DNA of 64,000 nucleotides from Nocardioides cavernae (GCF_016907475.1 NZ_JAFBCA010000001.1:124001-188000); one strand, 5' to 3'; counted from the stretch's first letter, positions 43,762 to 52,149 are shown. Notes: a model not told the origin generated them from the letters alone. Made by a program: numbers and translations.

Positions 43762-45272
43762 GCACCGACGTCGTGCCGGGCGTCGTCGCGGTCGTGCTCG
43801 TCTCGCTCGCGACCCTCGTGATCGGCACGTGGGGGCTGCGGATCTCGCGCACGACGAGCGACTTCTTCGTCGCCTCGCGCACCGTGCGGCCGCGGCTCAA
43901 CGCGAGCGCGATCGGCGGGGAGTACCTCTCCGCCGCCTCCTTCCTCGGCGTCGCCGGACTGCTGCTGACCTTCGGCGCCGAGATGCTCTGGTACCCCATC
44001 GGCTGGACCGCGGGCTACCTCGTCCTGCTGGTGCTCGTCGCCGCTCCCCTGCGCCGCTCGGGCGCCTACACGCTGCCCGACTTCGCCGAGGCGCGGCTGG
44101 GGTCGAGGGGCGTGCGCAAGCTCTGCTCGGTGCTGGTCGTCGCCATCGGCTGGCTCTACCTGCTGCCCCAGTTCCAGGGCGCGGGCGTGACCCTGCGCTC
44201 CACCATCGGCGCGCCGCCGTGGGCGGGCTCGCTGGTCGTCGCCATCGTGGTGCTCGCGTCGGTGAGCCCGGGCGGGATGCGGTCGATCACCTTCGTGCAG
44301 GCGTTCCAGTACTGGCTCAAGCTGACCGCCCTGCTGGTGCCGGTCTTCGTGCTGCTGGCCGTGTGGCTGGCGGACGGCGCGGCCGACCCCGCTGCAGCCG
44401 CCCCGGACTCGTGGTCGATCCCGTTGGCCTCCCCCGGCGGCGGCATCGGGCTCTACACGACGTACTCCCTCATCGTCGCGACGTTCCTCGGCACGATGGG
44501 CCTGCCGCACGTGGTCGTGCGGTTCTACACCAACCCCGACGGCCGCGCGGCTCGACGTACGACGCTCGCGGTGCTCGGGCTGCTGGGCATCTTCTACGTC
44601 CTGCCGCCCGTGTACGCCGCCCTCGGCCGCATCTACGCCCCGTCGCTCATCGACGGAAGGTCGGACGTGCTCGTGCTCGAGCTGCCGTCGCTGATGGTGG
44701 GCGGTGCGGTGGGCGCGGTGCTGACCGGGCTCGTCACTGCCGGCGCCTTCGCCGCCTTCCTCTCCACCAGCTCCGGCCTCACGATCGCGGTGGCCGGGGT
44801 GCTGTCGCAGGACGTGACCGGGCGGCGGTGGGGCTCTCGCCGGCTCGGCGGGGTGGCGGCCTTCCGGGTCGCGGCCGCGATCGCGGTCGTCGTACCCCTG
44901 CTGCTGTCGCTGCCCGCACAGGACGTCGCCGTGGCGCGCACCGTCGGCCTGGCCTTCGCGGTGACCGCCTCTACCTTCGCTCCGCTGCTGATGCTCGGGA
45001 TCTGGTGGCGCGGGCTCACGCCCGTCGGCGCGGTCGCCGGGCTGCTGGTCGGCGGGCTGGGGTCAGGCTTCGCCGTGGCCTGGACGCTCGCCACGTCCCC
45101 CTCCCCCGGCTGGGCCTCGGCGATGCTGGGCCAGCCCGCCGCCTGGTCGGTGCCGGCGGCCTTCCTCACGATGGTCGTGGTCTCCCGCCTGACCCGCGAC
45201 TCCGTGCCCGCCCACGCCGGGCGCTTCATGGTCCGCCTCCACACCCCCGAGGCCGTCGAGCTCCAGCGCTGA
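43758..45272 (+). CDS. Cation/acetate-type sodium:solute symporter
   Basis: A 504-residue SSS-family permease with about 13 transmembrane helices. GGEYLSAASFLGVAGL and the GWTAGYLVLLVLVAAPLRRSG region match ActP/MctC monocarboxylate symporters; TMGLPHVVVRFYTNPDGRAARRTT is a family hallmark. The DUF485 partner upstream supports acetate, propionate or pyruvate uptake. The start is GTG 43758, coupled to leader repeat B. A 75-bp repeat copy begins 14 bases after its stop. Confidence 0.93.
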   Translation: MSTDVVPGVVAVVLVSLATLVIGTWGLRISRTTSDFFVASRTVRPRLNASAIGGEYLSAASFLGVAGLLLTFGAEMLWYPIGWTAGYLVLLVLVAAPLRRSGAYTLPDFAEARLGSRGVRKLCSVLVVAIGWLYLLPQFQGAGVTLRSTIGAPPWAGSLVVAIVVLASVSPGGMRSITFVQAFQYWLKLTALLVPVFVLLAVWLADGAADPAAAAPDSWSIPLASPGGGIGLYTTYSLIVATFLGTMGLPHVVVRFYTNPDGRAARRTTLAVLGLLGIFYVLPPVYAALGRIYAPSLIDGRSDVLVLELPSLMVGGAVGAVLTGLVTAGAFAAFLSTSSGLTIAVAGVLSQDVTGRRWGSRRLGGVAAFRVAAAIAVVVPLLLSLPAQDVAVARTVGLAFAVTASTFAPLLMLGIWWRGLTPVGAVAGLLVGGLGSGFAVAWTLATSPSPGWASAMLGQPAAWSVPAAFLTMVVVSRLTRDSVPAHAGRFMVRLHTPEAVELQR

Positions 45273-45286
45273 CGCTGGGTCCCGCG

Positions 45287-45361
45287 GGCACCATGAAGGC
45301 AGTTCGGACGTCCGGCCGCCGACCTCGCGCTCAGCCGACCTCCGCGCGCCATGAACTGCCT
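45287..45361. repeat. 75-bp repeat, copy 1
   Basis: It matches 47835-47909 at 64 of 75 positions without gaps. It begins GGCACCATGAAGGCAGTTC and ends GAACTGCCT; AGGCAGTTC / GAACTGCCT form perfect 9-bp terminal inverted arms, and GGACGTCC is a shared internal palindrome. With flanking bases the arms extend to 18 bp with one mismatch here. It starts 14 bases after the symporter stop. Confidence 0.8.
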
Positions 45362-45654
45362 GCATGGTGCTCGGCCGCTCGCGGTGAGCAACGGTCAGAC
45401 CGACGGGTGTGGCGGTGCCGGGCAGGAGTCACGTCGGCCACTGGCGCTGGCACGCGAAGAGGCGCACAGTGGTGATGGCGCGGGAGCACTCAGCCCAGGG
45501 CCGGCAGTGGCTGGGACGCTGGACGCGTCGCGGCCGTTGATGCCGGCCGAGGGTGGGGCGGCTCCGGACTCGTACGGGCCGGCGCCTCGGGGAGATCGAG
45601 GGAAACGTCGATGGGCATCCACGCGAACGACGTCCTGCGCAGCGGGTGTGTCCG
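45362..45654. other. Intergenic stretch upstream of AGE-like gene
   Basis: About 290 bases between repeat copy 1 and the next start. No frame on either strand has convincing codon bias or a recognisable product, and I see no clear promoter hexamers or terminator. Confidence 0.4.
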
Positions 45655-47802
45655 ATGACCAGCCGGGCCGGCCTGACCCGAGGCGCATTCCTGTCAGTCA
45701 CACTGGCCACGGCAATGACGGCGTTGGGCTCCTCGACGAGCGAAGGCAGCAGCTCGGCTCGACTCGCTGCGATCACGGCTCCCGAGGTCCCTGACGCGCT
45801 CCGAGGAGACAGCTGGCTGGAGCACCACCGCCAGGACCTGATGCCCTACTGGGACATGCCGGAGGCCCTCGGCGAGCCGCTCGGCAACTTCCCGTCGTGG
45901 CGAGGCCTGGACGGCGAGCTGCTGGCCGACGAGCGCCGCGGGCTCTCGACACTCGCTCGCGGCGTGTACGGCTACTCGGTCGCGTTCCTCCTGACCGGCG
46001 AACCGAGGTACCTCACCTATGCCAAGGCGGGCATCGACTGGATCAACGCGTATGCCCGGGATGCCGAGCACGGCGGCTGGTACGGCCAGCTGAACAAGGA
46101 CGGCAGCCCGTACGCCCCCGATGATCCCAAGCGGGTCTTCGACGTGGCCTCGCTGGGTCTGGCCTTCGGGATGTACTACAACGTGACCCGTGATCCCGAG
46201 GTGGAGGCCGACCTCCTCGAGGTCCGCGACTTCCTTTTCGAGCACTACTACGACCCCGCGACCTCCCGCATCAAGGACGCCCTGAAGTACGACCTCTCGG
46301 AGGAGGTCGACCTCGGTGACAACGGCGGGGACATCACCAACTACCTCGTCCCGGGGTCGGCCCTCCTGCTGCCCAACGCCGACCTGCTGAGCGACCCGGC
46401 CCGCCGGGCCCAGTTCCGCGACGACCTCCGCGTGGTGACCGAGCAGCTGATCGCCCGGCACAGGGGCACCGGCGCGGAGTCGTGGTGGTTCTGGGGACGA
46501 ACCGGACTCGTCGGCCGGTTCGGCTCTGGGGACACCGACTTCGGCCACTCCATCAAGAGCCACGAGCTCATCCTCAACGCGAACGCCGTGTTCCCGGACC
46601 GGCCGTGGTCGGGCCTGTCCGCCGACAGGGAGGCGCTCCTGCAGCGGGCATGGGACGCACCCGCGGCGCGGTGGAACCAGCGACGCTCCGGCCCCATCGG
46701 CGCCGGCACCGAGCGGGACAGTGAGTGGTGGATGCACGACGAGGCCGACCAGACGCTGGCGGCCCTCGACCTCGGCAACGGATTCGCTCACCAGGACTGG
46801 CTGGCCGCCAGCGCCGCCAGCTGGACGAGCGTCTTCGTGGACCGCATCCGGCCAGCCCGCGAGACGTACTTCCGCCCGGCAAGGAATCCGGCGCTCGCGG
46901 ACATGCGCAAGACGGGCTTCGGCAAGAACATGTACCACGTCAGCGAGCACGCGCTCATCATGTTCCTCCACGGCCGGGCCCTGGAGGGCCTACCGGCACG
47001 TCTCCACTACGCCTTCCCCACGACCCAGGCGCTCACCGCGCAGGCGGATCCGTACTGGTTCGACGCGACCGGTGAACGGCGAGTCGTGCGGGACGAGATC
47101 CCGGCGCTGCCCGGTCACCGCCTGGTCGAGGTCGAGTTCACCGGCGTCGGGCCGGCCAGCCCGCCACCGTTCCCGGCGCCCGACGACACGACCGCGCCGA
47201 CCACGCGGGCCGTCGTGTCTCCGGAGCCGAACGCGGAGGGGTGGAACCGCGAGGACGTCACGGTCGCACTCTCCGCCGCCGACGCAGGTGTGGGCGTCCA
47301 GGAGATCCACGTCCTGGTGGAGGACCGGAGCGGGACCACACCGCCCGCCGCCGTCATCGGCCCAGGCGACGCGGTGACTCTGCCGGAGATGTCGGGAGAA
47401 GGCGTGCGGCGCGTGACCTACTGGGCGGTGGACCGCCTGGGCAACACCGAGCCACCGCACGTGCTGGAGATCCGCATCGACCGGACGAGTCCCACGCTGA
47501 CCGGACTTCCGTCGCAGCCCTGCACGCTGTGGCCTCCCGATCGCAGAATGGTGCAGGTCGCGCAGGTGACGGGAACCGATGCACTGTCCCGTGTGGCCGG
47601 CGTGCAGGTCGCCGTGACCGCAGACGAGCCGACCGACCCGGACGACGTCCGGGTCGACGGGGGGACGGCCGAGGTGCGGGCGTCCAGGAACGGCCGGGGG
47701 GACGGCCGCACGTACCGCGTATCGGCCCTCGTCACCGACGCGGCCGGGAACACCGCCCTTGGCGAGGCCGCGTGCGCCGTGCCCCACGACCAACGCCGCT
47801 GA
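45655..47802 (+). CDS. Exported AGE-like (alpha/alpha)6-barrel protein with Ig-like tail
   Basis: A 715-residue exported protein. The N-terminal MTSRAGLTRGAFLSVTLATAMTALG is a signal with a weak single-Arg Tat look. Residues about 55-500 resemble N-acylglucosamine 2-epimerase-type barrels (LMPYWDMPEALG, LTYAKAGIDWINAYA, HGGWYGQLNKDGSP, WFWGRTGLVGRFG). Residues about 520-700 hold two Ig-like repeats (NEDVTVALSAADAGVGVQE-type, and TSPTLTGLPSQPCTLWPPD). It is bracketed by the two 75-bp repeats. The substrate is unknown; a polysaccharide-modifying role is possible. The ribosome binding site is weak. Confidence 0.8.
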   Translation: MTSRAGLTRGAFLSVTLATAMTALGSSTSEGSSSARLAAITAPEVPDALRGDSWLEHHRQDLMPYWDMPEALGEPLGNFPSWRGLDGELLADERRGLSTLARGVYGYSVAFLLTGEPRYLTYAKAGIDWINAYARDAEHGGWYGQLNKDGSPYAPDDPKRVFDVASLGLAFGMYYNVTRDPEVEADLLEVRDFLFEHYYDPATSRIKDALKYDLSEEVDLGDNGGDITNYLVPGSALLLPNADLLSDPARRAQFRDDLRVVTEQLIARHRGTGAESWWFWGRTGLVGRFGSGDTDFGHSIKSHELILNANAVFPDRPWSGLSADREALLQRAWDAPAARWNQRRSGPIGAGTERDSEWWMHDEADQTLAALDLGNGFAHQDWLAASAASWTSVFVDRIRPARETYFRPARNPALADMRKTGFGKNMYHVSEHALIMFLHGRALEGLPARLHYAFPTTQALTAQADPYWFDATGERRVVRDEIPALPGHRLVEVEFTGVGPASPPPFPAPDDTTAPTTRAVVSPEPNAEGWNREDVTVALSAADAGVGVQEIHVLVEDRSGTTPPAAVIGPGDAVTLPEMSGEGVRRVTYWAVDRLGNTEPPHVLEIRIDRTSPTLTGLPSQPCTLWPPDRRMVQVAQVTGTDALSRVAGVQVAVTADEPTDPDDVRVDGGTAEVRASRNGRGDGRTYRVSALVTDAAGNTALGEAACAVPHDQRR

Positions 47803-47834
47803 TCAGGGCCGCAGGAGTCCAGCGCTGCGGTTCC

Positions 47835-47909
47835 GGCACCGTGAAGGCAGTTCGGACGTCCGGACCCCCACCTCACGCTCAGCCAGCCGTCGCGCGCCGC
47901 GAACTGCCT
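47835..47909. repeat. 75-bp repeat, copy 2
   Basis: Direct-orientation partner of 45287-45361 (64 of 75 identical, no gaps), starting 33 bases after the AGE-like stop. The AGGCAGTTC / GAACTGCCT arms are perfect. The remainder of 47803-47997 carries no gene. Confidence 0.8.
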
Positions 47910-47997
47910 ACGTTGGTAGGCGCCTCCTCGCGCACGTGCGGCGGTTGTGGCCCTCGATCGCGGCCTGCAGCGGCCGCATCCGCCGCACGTGCAGCGA

Positions 47998-48678
47998 TCA
48001 GACCCGGCGGAGGCGGAACTCGTTCCCGTCCGGGTCGGCCATCTCGACGTCGTCGCTTCGCGCCACGACGGAGGCGCCGAGGGACACCAGCCGCTCGACC
48101 TCGACGTCGAGGTCATCGGCGACCAGGACGAGGTGCATCCGGTTCCGGTCGGCGCGCTCGTTGAGCGGCGGGCCTCCCCAGGCGATCTTCATCCCGCCCT
48201 GCGGCGGCTGGATCGCGGTCTCGCCGTCCTCGTCGTGGACCAGCGGCCAGTCGAGGGCCGCAGCCCAGAAGAGGCCGACCTCGCGCGTGCCGTCCGCCGC
48301 CACCTCACCGAGGAACCCCATGCCGGCGAGCCAGTTGTTGGTCTCCTCGATCACGCAGAACTCGTTGCCCTCCGGATCGGCGAGGACGACGTGGTCCTCC
48401 TCGGGGAGCTGCCCGACGTCGAGGTGCGACCCACCCAGCTCGAGCACGCGGGCGACGTTCGCCTCTTGCGAGGCGGTGTAGCTGGTCAGGTGGAAGTGGA
48501 CCTGGTTCAGCCGGGCCCGTGGGAGGTCCGCCGCCTCGAACGCCAGCCGCATCGGTGCATCGGCGTCCGGCCGCAGCTCGAGCCCCGAGCGTTGCCAGCC
48601 GAGCAGGTCGCCCCAGAACGAGGCGAGGGCCCCGGGGTCCGAGGCGAGGACGGTCAGCGCGTGCAGTCGGGCAGCCAT
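47998..48678 (-). CDS. VOC-family (glyoxalase-like) protein, two-domain
   Basis: A 226-residue protein made of two beta-alpha-beta-beta-beta VOC modules: ASDPGALASFWGDLLGW...HVVLADPEGNEFCVIEE (1-118) and GLFWAAALDWPLVHDED...VEMADPDGNEFRLRR (125-226). The Glu in each EGNEF/DGNEF is the usual metal ligand. The family includes dioxygenases, bleomycin-type resistance proteins and glyoxalases; specificity is not clear. It starts 14 bases after arr on the same strand, with TAGGTT 6 bases before the ATG. Confidence 0.88.
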   Translation of the reverse strand: MAARLHALTVLASDPGALASFWGDLLGWQRSGLELRPDADAPMRLAFEAADLPRARLNQVHFHLTSYTASQEANVARVLELGGSHLDVGQLPEEDHVVLADPEGNEFCVIEETNNWLAGMGFLGEVAADGTREVGLFWAAALDWPLVHDEDGETAIQPPQGGMKIAWGGPPLNERADRNRMHLVLVADDLDVEVERLVSLGASVVARSDDVEMADPDGNEFRLRRV

Positions 48679-48684
48679 CCGCCC

Positions 48685-48690
48685 AACCTA
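48685..48690 (-). promoter_or_regulatory. Putative -10 of the VOC gene
   Basis: On the minus strand TAGGTT ends 6 bases before ATG 48678, which fits a leaderless transcript starting inside the short arr-VOC gap. Confidence 0.35.
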
Positions 48691-48692
48691 GG

Positions 48693-49103
48693 TCAGTTGA
48701 TGATCTCGCCGCGCTCGTCCTCGAGGATCACCCGTAGCCGGTCGCGCCACGCCTGCAGGGCCTCCGGCGCGAGCCGGGGCCAGTCCTCCACCTCGGCGAC
48801 GACGCGGATCGGCTCGGTGCTGCGGTAGGACCGCGTCGGGTTGCCGGGGAACTTCTTGTCGGTGACGTTGGGGTCGTCCTCGAAGGATCCGGTCGGCTCG
48901 ACCTGGTAGACCCGGGGCTCGCCGTGGCCCGCCGCGAGCTCGGCGGCGAGGCCCGCGCCGTCGTGCAGGGCGGTGAAGTAGATGTGGTTCATCACGACCT
49001 CGGGCCGGTAGTTCGACCGGAAGCCCGCGGTCAGCAGGTCGCCCGGCTGCAGGTCGGCCTTGGTGCCGTGGAAGAACGGCCCGTCGTCCAGCACGTCGCT
49101 CAC
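48693..49103 (-). CDS. arr: NAD+-rifampin ADP-ribosyltransferase (Arr)
   Basis: A 136-residue enzyme that inactivates rifamycins by transferring ADP-ribose from NAD+ to the 23-OH. It has the Arr hallmarks in order: FFHGTKADL, LLTAGFRSNYRPE, MNHIYFTALHD and EDDPNVTDKKFPGNPTRSYR with the catalytic Asp, at the usual length. GTG 49103 has TAGGCT 6 bases upstream, suggesting a leaderless mRNA. Chromosomal arr genes are common in soil actinobacteria. No integron or transposon is next to it, so it appears intrinsic. Confidence 0.95.
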   Translation of the reverse strand: MSDVLDDGPFFHGTKADLQPGDLLTAGFRSNYRPEVVMNHIYFTALHDGAGLAAELAAGHGEPRVYQVEPTGSFEDDPNVTDKKFPGNPTRSYRSTEPIRVVAEVEDWPRLAPEALQAWRDRLRVILEDERGEIIN

Positions 49104-49109
49104 CGTCCC

Positions 49110-49115
49110 AGCCTA
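49110..49115 (-). promoter_or_regulatory. Putative -10 of arr
   Basis: On the minus strand TAGGCT ends 6 bases before the GTG start at 49103, the leaderless arrangement repeated across this window. Confidence 0.4.
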
Positions 49116-49146
49116 GGTGGACGCAGCCCTCCGAGCGCTGATGCCC

Positions 49147-49629
49147 TCAGTCCGGAGCACGCACCGGGTAGTGCCGGAAGAGTGCCTGGGCCACGCAGGC
49201 CGGACGCTCGACCCCGTCGATCTCGACCGTGAGGTCCACGGTCAGCTGCTCGCCGCCGCCGATGTCGACCACGTCGACGAGGTCGGCCCGCATCCGGATG
49301 GCGGAGCCGACGGGCACGGCGGTGGGGAACCGCACCCGGTTGTAGCCGTAGAACATCGCGTCCTCTCCCTCGGCGAAGCCGACGAGGGACGCGAAGAGGT
49401 GCGGGACCAGGCTCAACGTCAGGTGTGCGTGCCCGATGGGGCCGCCGAACGGTCCGCGAGACGCGACCTCGACGTCGTTGTGCGCCCAGTGCCAGTCGTC
49501 GACCGAGCGGGCGAAGGCGTCCACGCGATCCTGCCCGACGACCAGCCACTCGGAGGGGCCCACCGCGCGGCCCACCAGGGCGAGCACGTCCTCCGCGCTG
49601 GGTGCCACGACCCGGTCACCGGCCACCAC
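49147..49629 (-). CDS. MaoC-like dehydratase
   Basis: A 160-residue hot-dog-fold protein of the R-specific enoyl-CoA hydratase (MaoC) group. The catalytic pair lies in DDWHWAHNDVEVA (Asp and His), followed by FGGPIGHAHLTLSL, the substrate-channel helix. It probably hydrates a trans-2-enoyl-CoA. The start is at 49629 (ATG or GTG alternatives nearby are weak). It is not in an obvious fatty-acid operon; the arr gene follows 43 bases downstream on the same strand. Confidence 0.92.
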   Translation of the reverse strand: MVAGDRVVAPSAEDVLALVGRAVGPSEWLVVGQDRVDAFARSVDDWHWAHNDVEVASRGPFGGPIGHAHLTLSLVPHLFASLVGFAEGEDAMFYGYNRVRFPTAVPVGSAIRMRADLVDVVDIGGGEQLTVDLTVEIDGVERPACVAQALFRHYPVRAPD

Positions 49630-49692
49630 GCACCTCCTGTGTGCGGACTCCCGACCATCGTCGGTCGCCGGTGCAGGCGCCGCAAGACCCTG

Positions 49693-49923
49693 TCAGGACC
49701 GCCCGCGTACGTGCCGCGCGGCGAGCCAGGCCTCGAAACGCCCGCCAGCCGTCGCGAGGTAGTGGCGTACGCCCGATTCCAGCTGCGCGACCTCGCCCCG
49801 GAGCCCGAACATCTCGAAGTCGGTCCGACGCTCCGATGAACACTCGTGCTCCCGACCGGCTGCCCGGTCGACCGACGCGCCGCACTCGTCGCAGGGCATG
49901 TATCGGGACCTGAACATCACGCT
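49693..49923 (-). CDS. Small zinc-ribbon-like protein
   Basis: A 76-residue protein. FRSRYMPCDECGASVDRAAGREHEC has a CxxC and a later HEC, compatible with a zinc finger (Cys-Cys-His-Cys). The rest is helical (FEMFGLRGEVAQLESGVRHYL) and ends GRFEAWLAARHVR; I recognise this pattern from small uncharacterised actinobacterial proteins. GTG 49923 was chosen because AGGAG lies 6 bases before it; ATG 49917 is an alternative. Function unknown. Confidence 0.7.
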   Translation of the reverse strand, partial: SVMFRSRYMPCDECGASVDRAAGREHECSSERRTDFEMFGLRGEVAQLESGVRHYLATAGGRFEAWLAARHVRGRS

Positions 49924-49967
49924 CACCTCATTCTCCTCGAAGGTACCCACTTCCACGGATTCCAGCC

Positions 49968-49996
49968 TTCAAATCGCGTGGTGTCGGGTCTAGCGT
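49968..49996 (+). promoter_or_regulatory. Putative promoter of SnoaL-like gene
   Basis: TTCAAA (49968-49973) and TAGCGT (49991-49996) are spaced 17 bases apart. The transcript would start near 50003, with a leader of about 30 bases containing GGAGCGGAGG before ATG 50033. Confidence 0.45.
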
Positions 49997-50032
49997 GAGG
50001 TCGAGTGAGCTGGCGCCGGAGCGGAGGCTCAG

Positions 50033-50473
50033 ATGGCAGACAACGCAGACCTCGCACGCAGGTTGCACGAAGCATGGAACGAGCGGAACTTCGACGAGAT
50101 GGCCGAGGCGACAGCCCCGGACGCGACGATCACCATCGTCGGCTCGGGAGACACGTTCGAGGGCATCGAGGGTTCACACGCGTACAACACGATGTGGGCC
50201 GACGGCTTCCCGGACGGCAAGGTGACGGTGGACCGGGTGATCGCGTCGGGCGACTACGTGGTGGTCGAGTTCACCGGACGGGGCACCCACACCGGGACCC
50301 TGGCGACGAGCATGGGTGACATCCCCGCCACCGGGCGGTCGATGACCCTGCAGCTCTGTGACGTCATGGAGTTCAAGAACGGCAAGGTCCAGAGTCAGAA
50401 GACGTACTTCGACACCGGATCCATGATGGCTCAGCTCGGCCTCACGGCCGACCAGATGGCATCCCAGCAGTAG
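50033..50473 (+). CDS. SnoaL-like ester cyclase/NTF2-fold protein
   Basis: A 146-residue cone-shaped alpha+beta-barrel protein. It contains RRLHEAWNERNFDEMAEATAPDATITIVG at the start, a central VVVEFTGRGTHTG strand and NGKVQSQKTYFDTGSMMAQLG at the end, typical of SnoaL-like proteins annotated as ester cyclases. Members are isolated enzymes or binding proteins in secondary metabolism; nothing around here points to a pathway. A good promoter and GGAGG-type binding site precede it. Confidence 0.88.
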   Translation: MADNADLARRLHEAWNERNFDEMAEATAPDATITIVGSGDTFEGIEGSHAYNTMWADGFPDGKVTVDRVIASGDYVVVEFTGRGTHTGTLATSMGDIPATGRSMTLQLCDVMEFKNGKVQSQKTYFDTGSMMAQLGLTADQMASQQ

Positions 50474-50562
50474 GCACGAAACACGCACGATCGGCGTCGG
50501 CTCACCGCCGGGGGGCACACCCCGACACTGGTCAGCTGCGATCGCGCAGGCCGGAGGAGTCG

Positions 50563-51030
50563 GTGGACGAGAGCCCGTCAGCATCAGACCGGGAGCTCCT
50601 CGAGGAGCTGCGGCGTCACCGTGCCGAGCTGCGCGAGTCGATGAGTGCGCTGGAGGACGCCCTGGCGTCGCCGGCCGTCTCCGACCTCTCGCGGTGGACC
50701 CAACGTGTCGAGGCCGCCCTGGCCGAGGTCTCGGGCGACTTCCGCGCGCACGTCGACCTCACCGAGGGGCCGAAGGGGCTCTACCTCGAGCTCCTCCAGA
50801 CCTCGCCGCGACTGGCCGGTGCCGTGGACGGCCTCACGCGGGACCACCTGCTGGTCGGTGGTCAGCTCGACGACCTGCTGACCCGGGTGGCGGGACCGGA
50901 CGTCGTCGCGGACGTGGACGGCGTACGCAGCTCGGCCACGGCCCTCCTCGGACGACTCGTCCGGCACCGGCAGCGGGGCGCCGACCTTGTCTTCGAGGCG
51001 TACGAGTTCGACATCGGCGGCGAGACCTGA
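50563..51030 (+). CDS. Hemerythrin-like helical protein
   Basis: A 155-residue helical protein with no clear family call. Spaced His/Glu residues (FRAHVDLTEGPKGLYLE, LTRDHLLVGGQ, LVRHRQRGADLVFEAYEFDIGGET) match the pattern of hemerythrin HHE cation-binding proteins, in which a four-helix bundle holds a di-iron site. GTG 50563 follows CGGAGGAG. It is convergent with the nirB-nirD-nnaR operon, 9 bases from its end. A role in nitrite/NO handling would be attractive but is speculation. Confidence 0.65.
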   Translation: MDESPSASDRELLEELRRHRAELRESMSALEDALASPAVSDLSRWTQRVEAALAEVSGDFRAHVDLTEGPKGLYLELLQTSPRLAGAVDGLTRDHLLVGGQLDDLLTRVAGPDVVADVDGVRSSATALLGRLVRHRQRGADLVFEAYEFDIGGET

Positions 51031-51039
51031 GGCGGCGGC

Positions 51040-52149
51040 TCACCCCACCGCGAGCCGGTAGCCCCGCTTCACCACGGTGAGCACCGCCTTCGTCCCGATG
51101 GCCGCTCGCAACCGGGCGACGGCCATCTCGACGGCGTGCTCGGAGCCGGCCTGACCGGACGGCAGCGCGGCCAGCAGCGCGCGGCGGGACACGACATGGC
51201 CGGGGTTGACGAGCAGCGACAGGAGGACGGACAGCGGCGCGGGTGACAGCTCGACCGGCACCCCGTCCAGGAGGAGCGAGTCCGTGTGCACGATGAGGGT
51301 CCGCCCGTCGGCGAGGCGTACGTCGATCCCGTCCCGTCGCGTCGGGAGCTCGGTCTCCAGCTGCTTGACCATCCCGGCCAGGCGGGAGCGGTCGGGGACG
51401 ATCGTCGGGACGCCCCACATCTCGAACGCCGCCGCGGTCACCGGGCCGACGCAGGAGGCGACGACGTCGGACTGGAAGGCACTGATCACGTCGTCGCGGC
51501 GGCCGACGGAGAAGGCGGCCTCCATCAGCGCGGCGACCGCGGGCGCCGAGGTGAAGGTGACCGCGTCGAGCTCGCGGTCGGCGATCAGGTCGATCAGGTG
51601 GAACATCGGCGACGGGTCGTCCGCCGACGCCACCCGGTAGATCGGCACGGTCACCACCGACGCACCCTGCCTGCGGAGCGCGTGGGCGGCCATCGACAGC
51701 GACTGGCCGTGCTCCTGCACGACGATGCGCTTGCCGGTCAGGTCGCGGCCACGGAGGTGGGCGAGCACGTCCTCGAAGCACTCCGACTCCGGCGCCCAGA
51801 GCTCGCGCAGGCCGTTGGCCCGCAGCACGCCGACGCTCTTCGGGCCGCGGGCCAGGATCTCCGCGGAGCCGAGCGCGGCGACCAGGTCGTCGTACAGCCC
51901 GGCGTCGGTGGCCGCCGAGAGCCAGGTCCTCATGCCGATGCCGGTCGTGGCGAGGAACAAGTCGACCGGTCCGAGGATGACCTCCTTGGTCGCGGCCAGC
52001 AGCTCGCCGAGGTCGACGTGGTTGGGCTCGAGCGACAGCGCCGCCGCCCACTCGACCGTGGCGCCGCGGCGCTCCAGCAGGGCCACCTGCTCCTCGGCCT
52101 TGCGGGCAGCCGTGACCCCGATCCGGAATCCCGAGAGAGGGAGGCTCAC
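51040..52149 (-). CDS. nnaR: HemD-OmpR fusion regulator, NnaR-like
   Basis: A 369-residue two-domain protein. Residues about 1-262 form a uroporphyrinogen-III synthase (HemD) fold (FRIGVTAARKAEEQVALL, ATTGIGMRTWL, DAVTFTSAPAVAAL). Residues about 268-369 are an OmpR-type winged helix (VPVELSPAPLSVLLSLLVNPGHVVSRRALLAAL...VEMAVARLRAAIG). This arrangement is that of NnaR, which in M. smegmatis and Streptomyces activates nitrate/nitrite assimilation genes with GlnR. It is the last gene of the nirBD operon, with a GTGA overlap to nirD. A regulatory role is more likely than heme biosynthesis. Confidence 0.88.
   Translation of the reverse strand: MSLPLSGFRIGVTAARKAEEQVALLERRGATVEWAAALSLEPNHVDLGELLAATKEVILGPVDLFLATTGIGMRTWLSAATDAGLYDDLVAALGSAEILARGPKSVGVLRANGLRELWAPESECFEDVLAHLRGRDLTGKRIVVQEHGQSLSMAAHALRRQGASVVTVPIYRVASADDPSPMFHLIDLIADRELDAVTFTSAPAVAALMEAAFSVGRRDDVISAFQSDVVASCVGPVTAAAFEMWGVPTIVPDRSRLAGMVKQLETELPTRRDGIDVRLADGRTLIVHTDSLLLDGVPVELSPAPLSVLLSLLVNPGHVVSRRALLAALPSGQAGSEHAVEMAVARLRAAIGTKAVLTVVKRGYRLAVG

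Noticed and set aside
45351..45794. 147-codon plus-strand frame upstream of the AGE-like gene
   Set aside because: Its composition is low-complexity, it overlaps the start of the AGE-like gene in another frame, and it begins inside repeat copy 1.
49693..50473. Toxin-antitoxin pair from the small Zn-ribbon-like gene and the SnoaL-like gene
   Set aside because: They are divergent, with independent promoter and no toxin or antitoxin motif.
51040..52149. hemD as a heme/siroheme biosynthetic gene
   Set aside because: The C-terminal OmpR-type winged helix and coupling to nirBD fit the NnaR regulator better than an enzyme.
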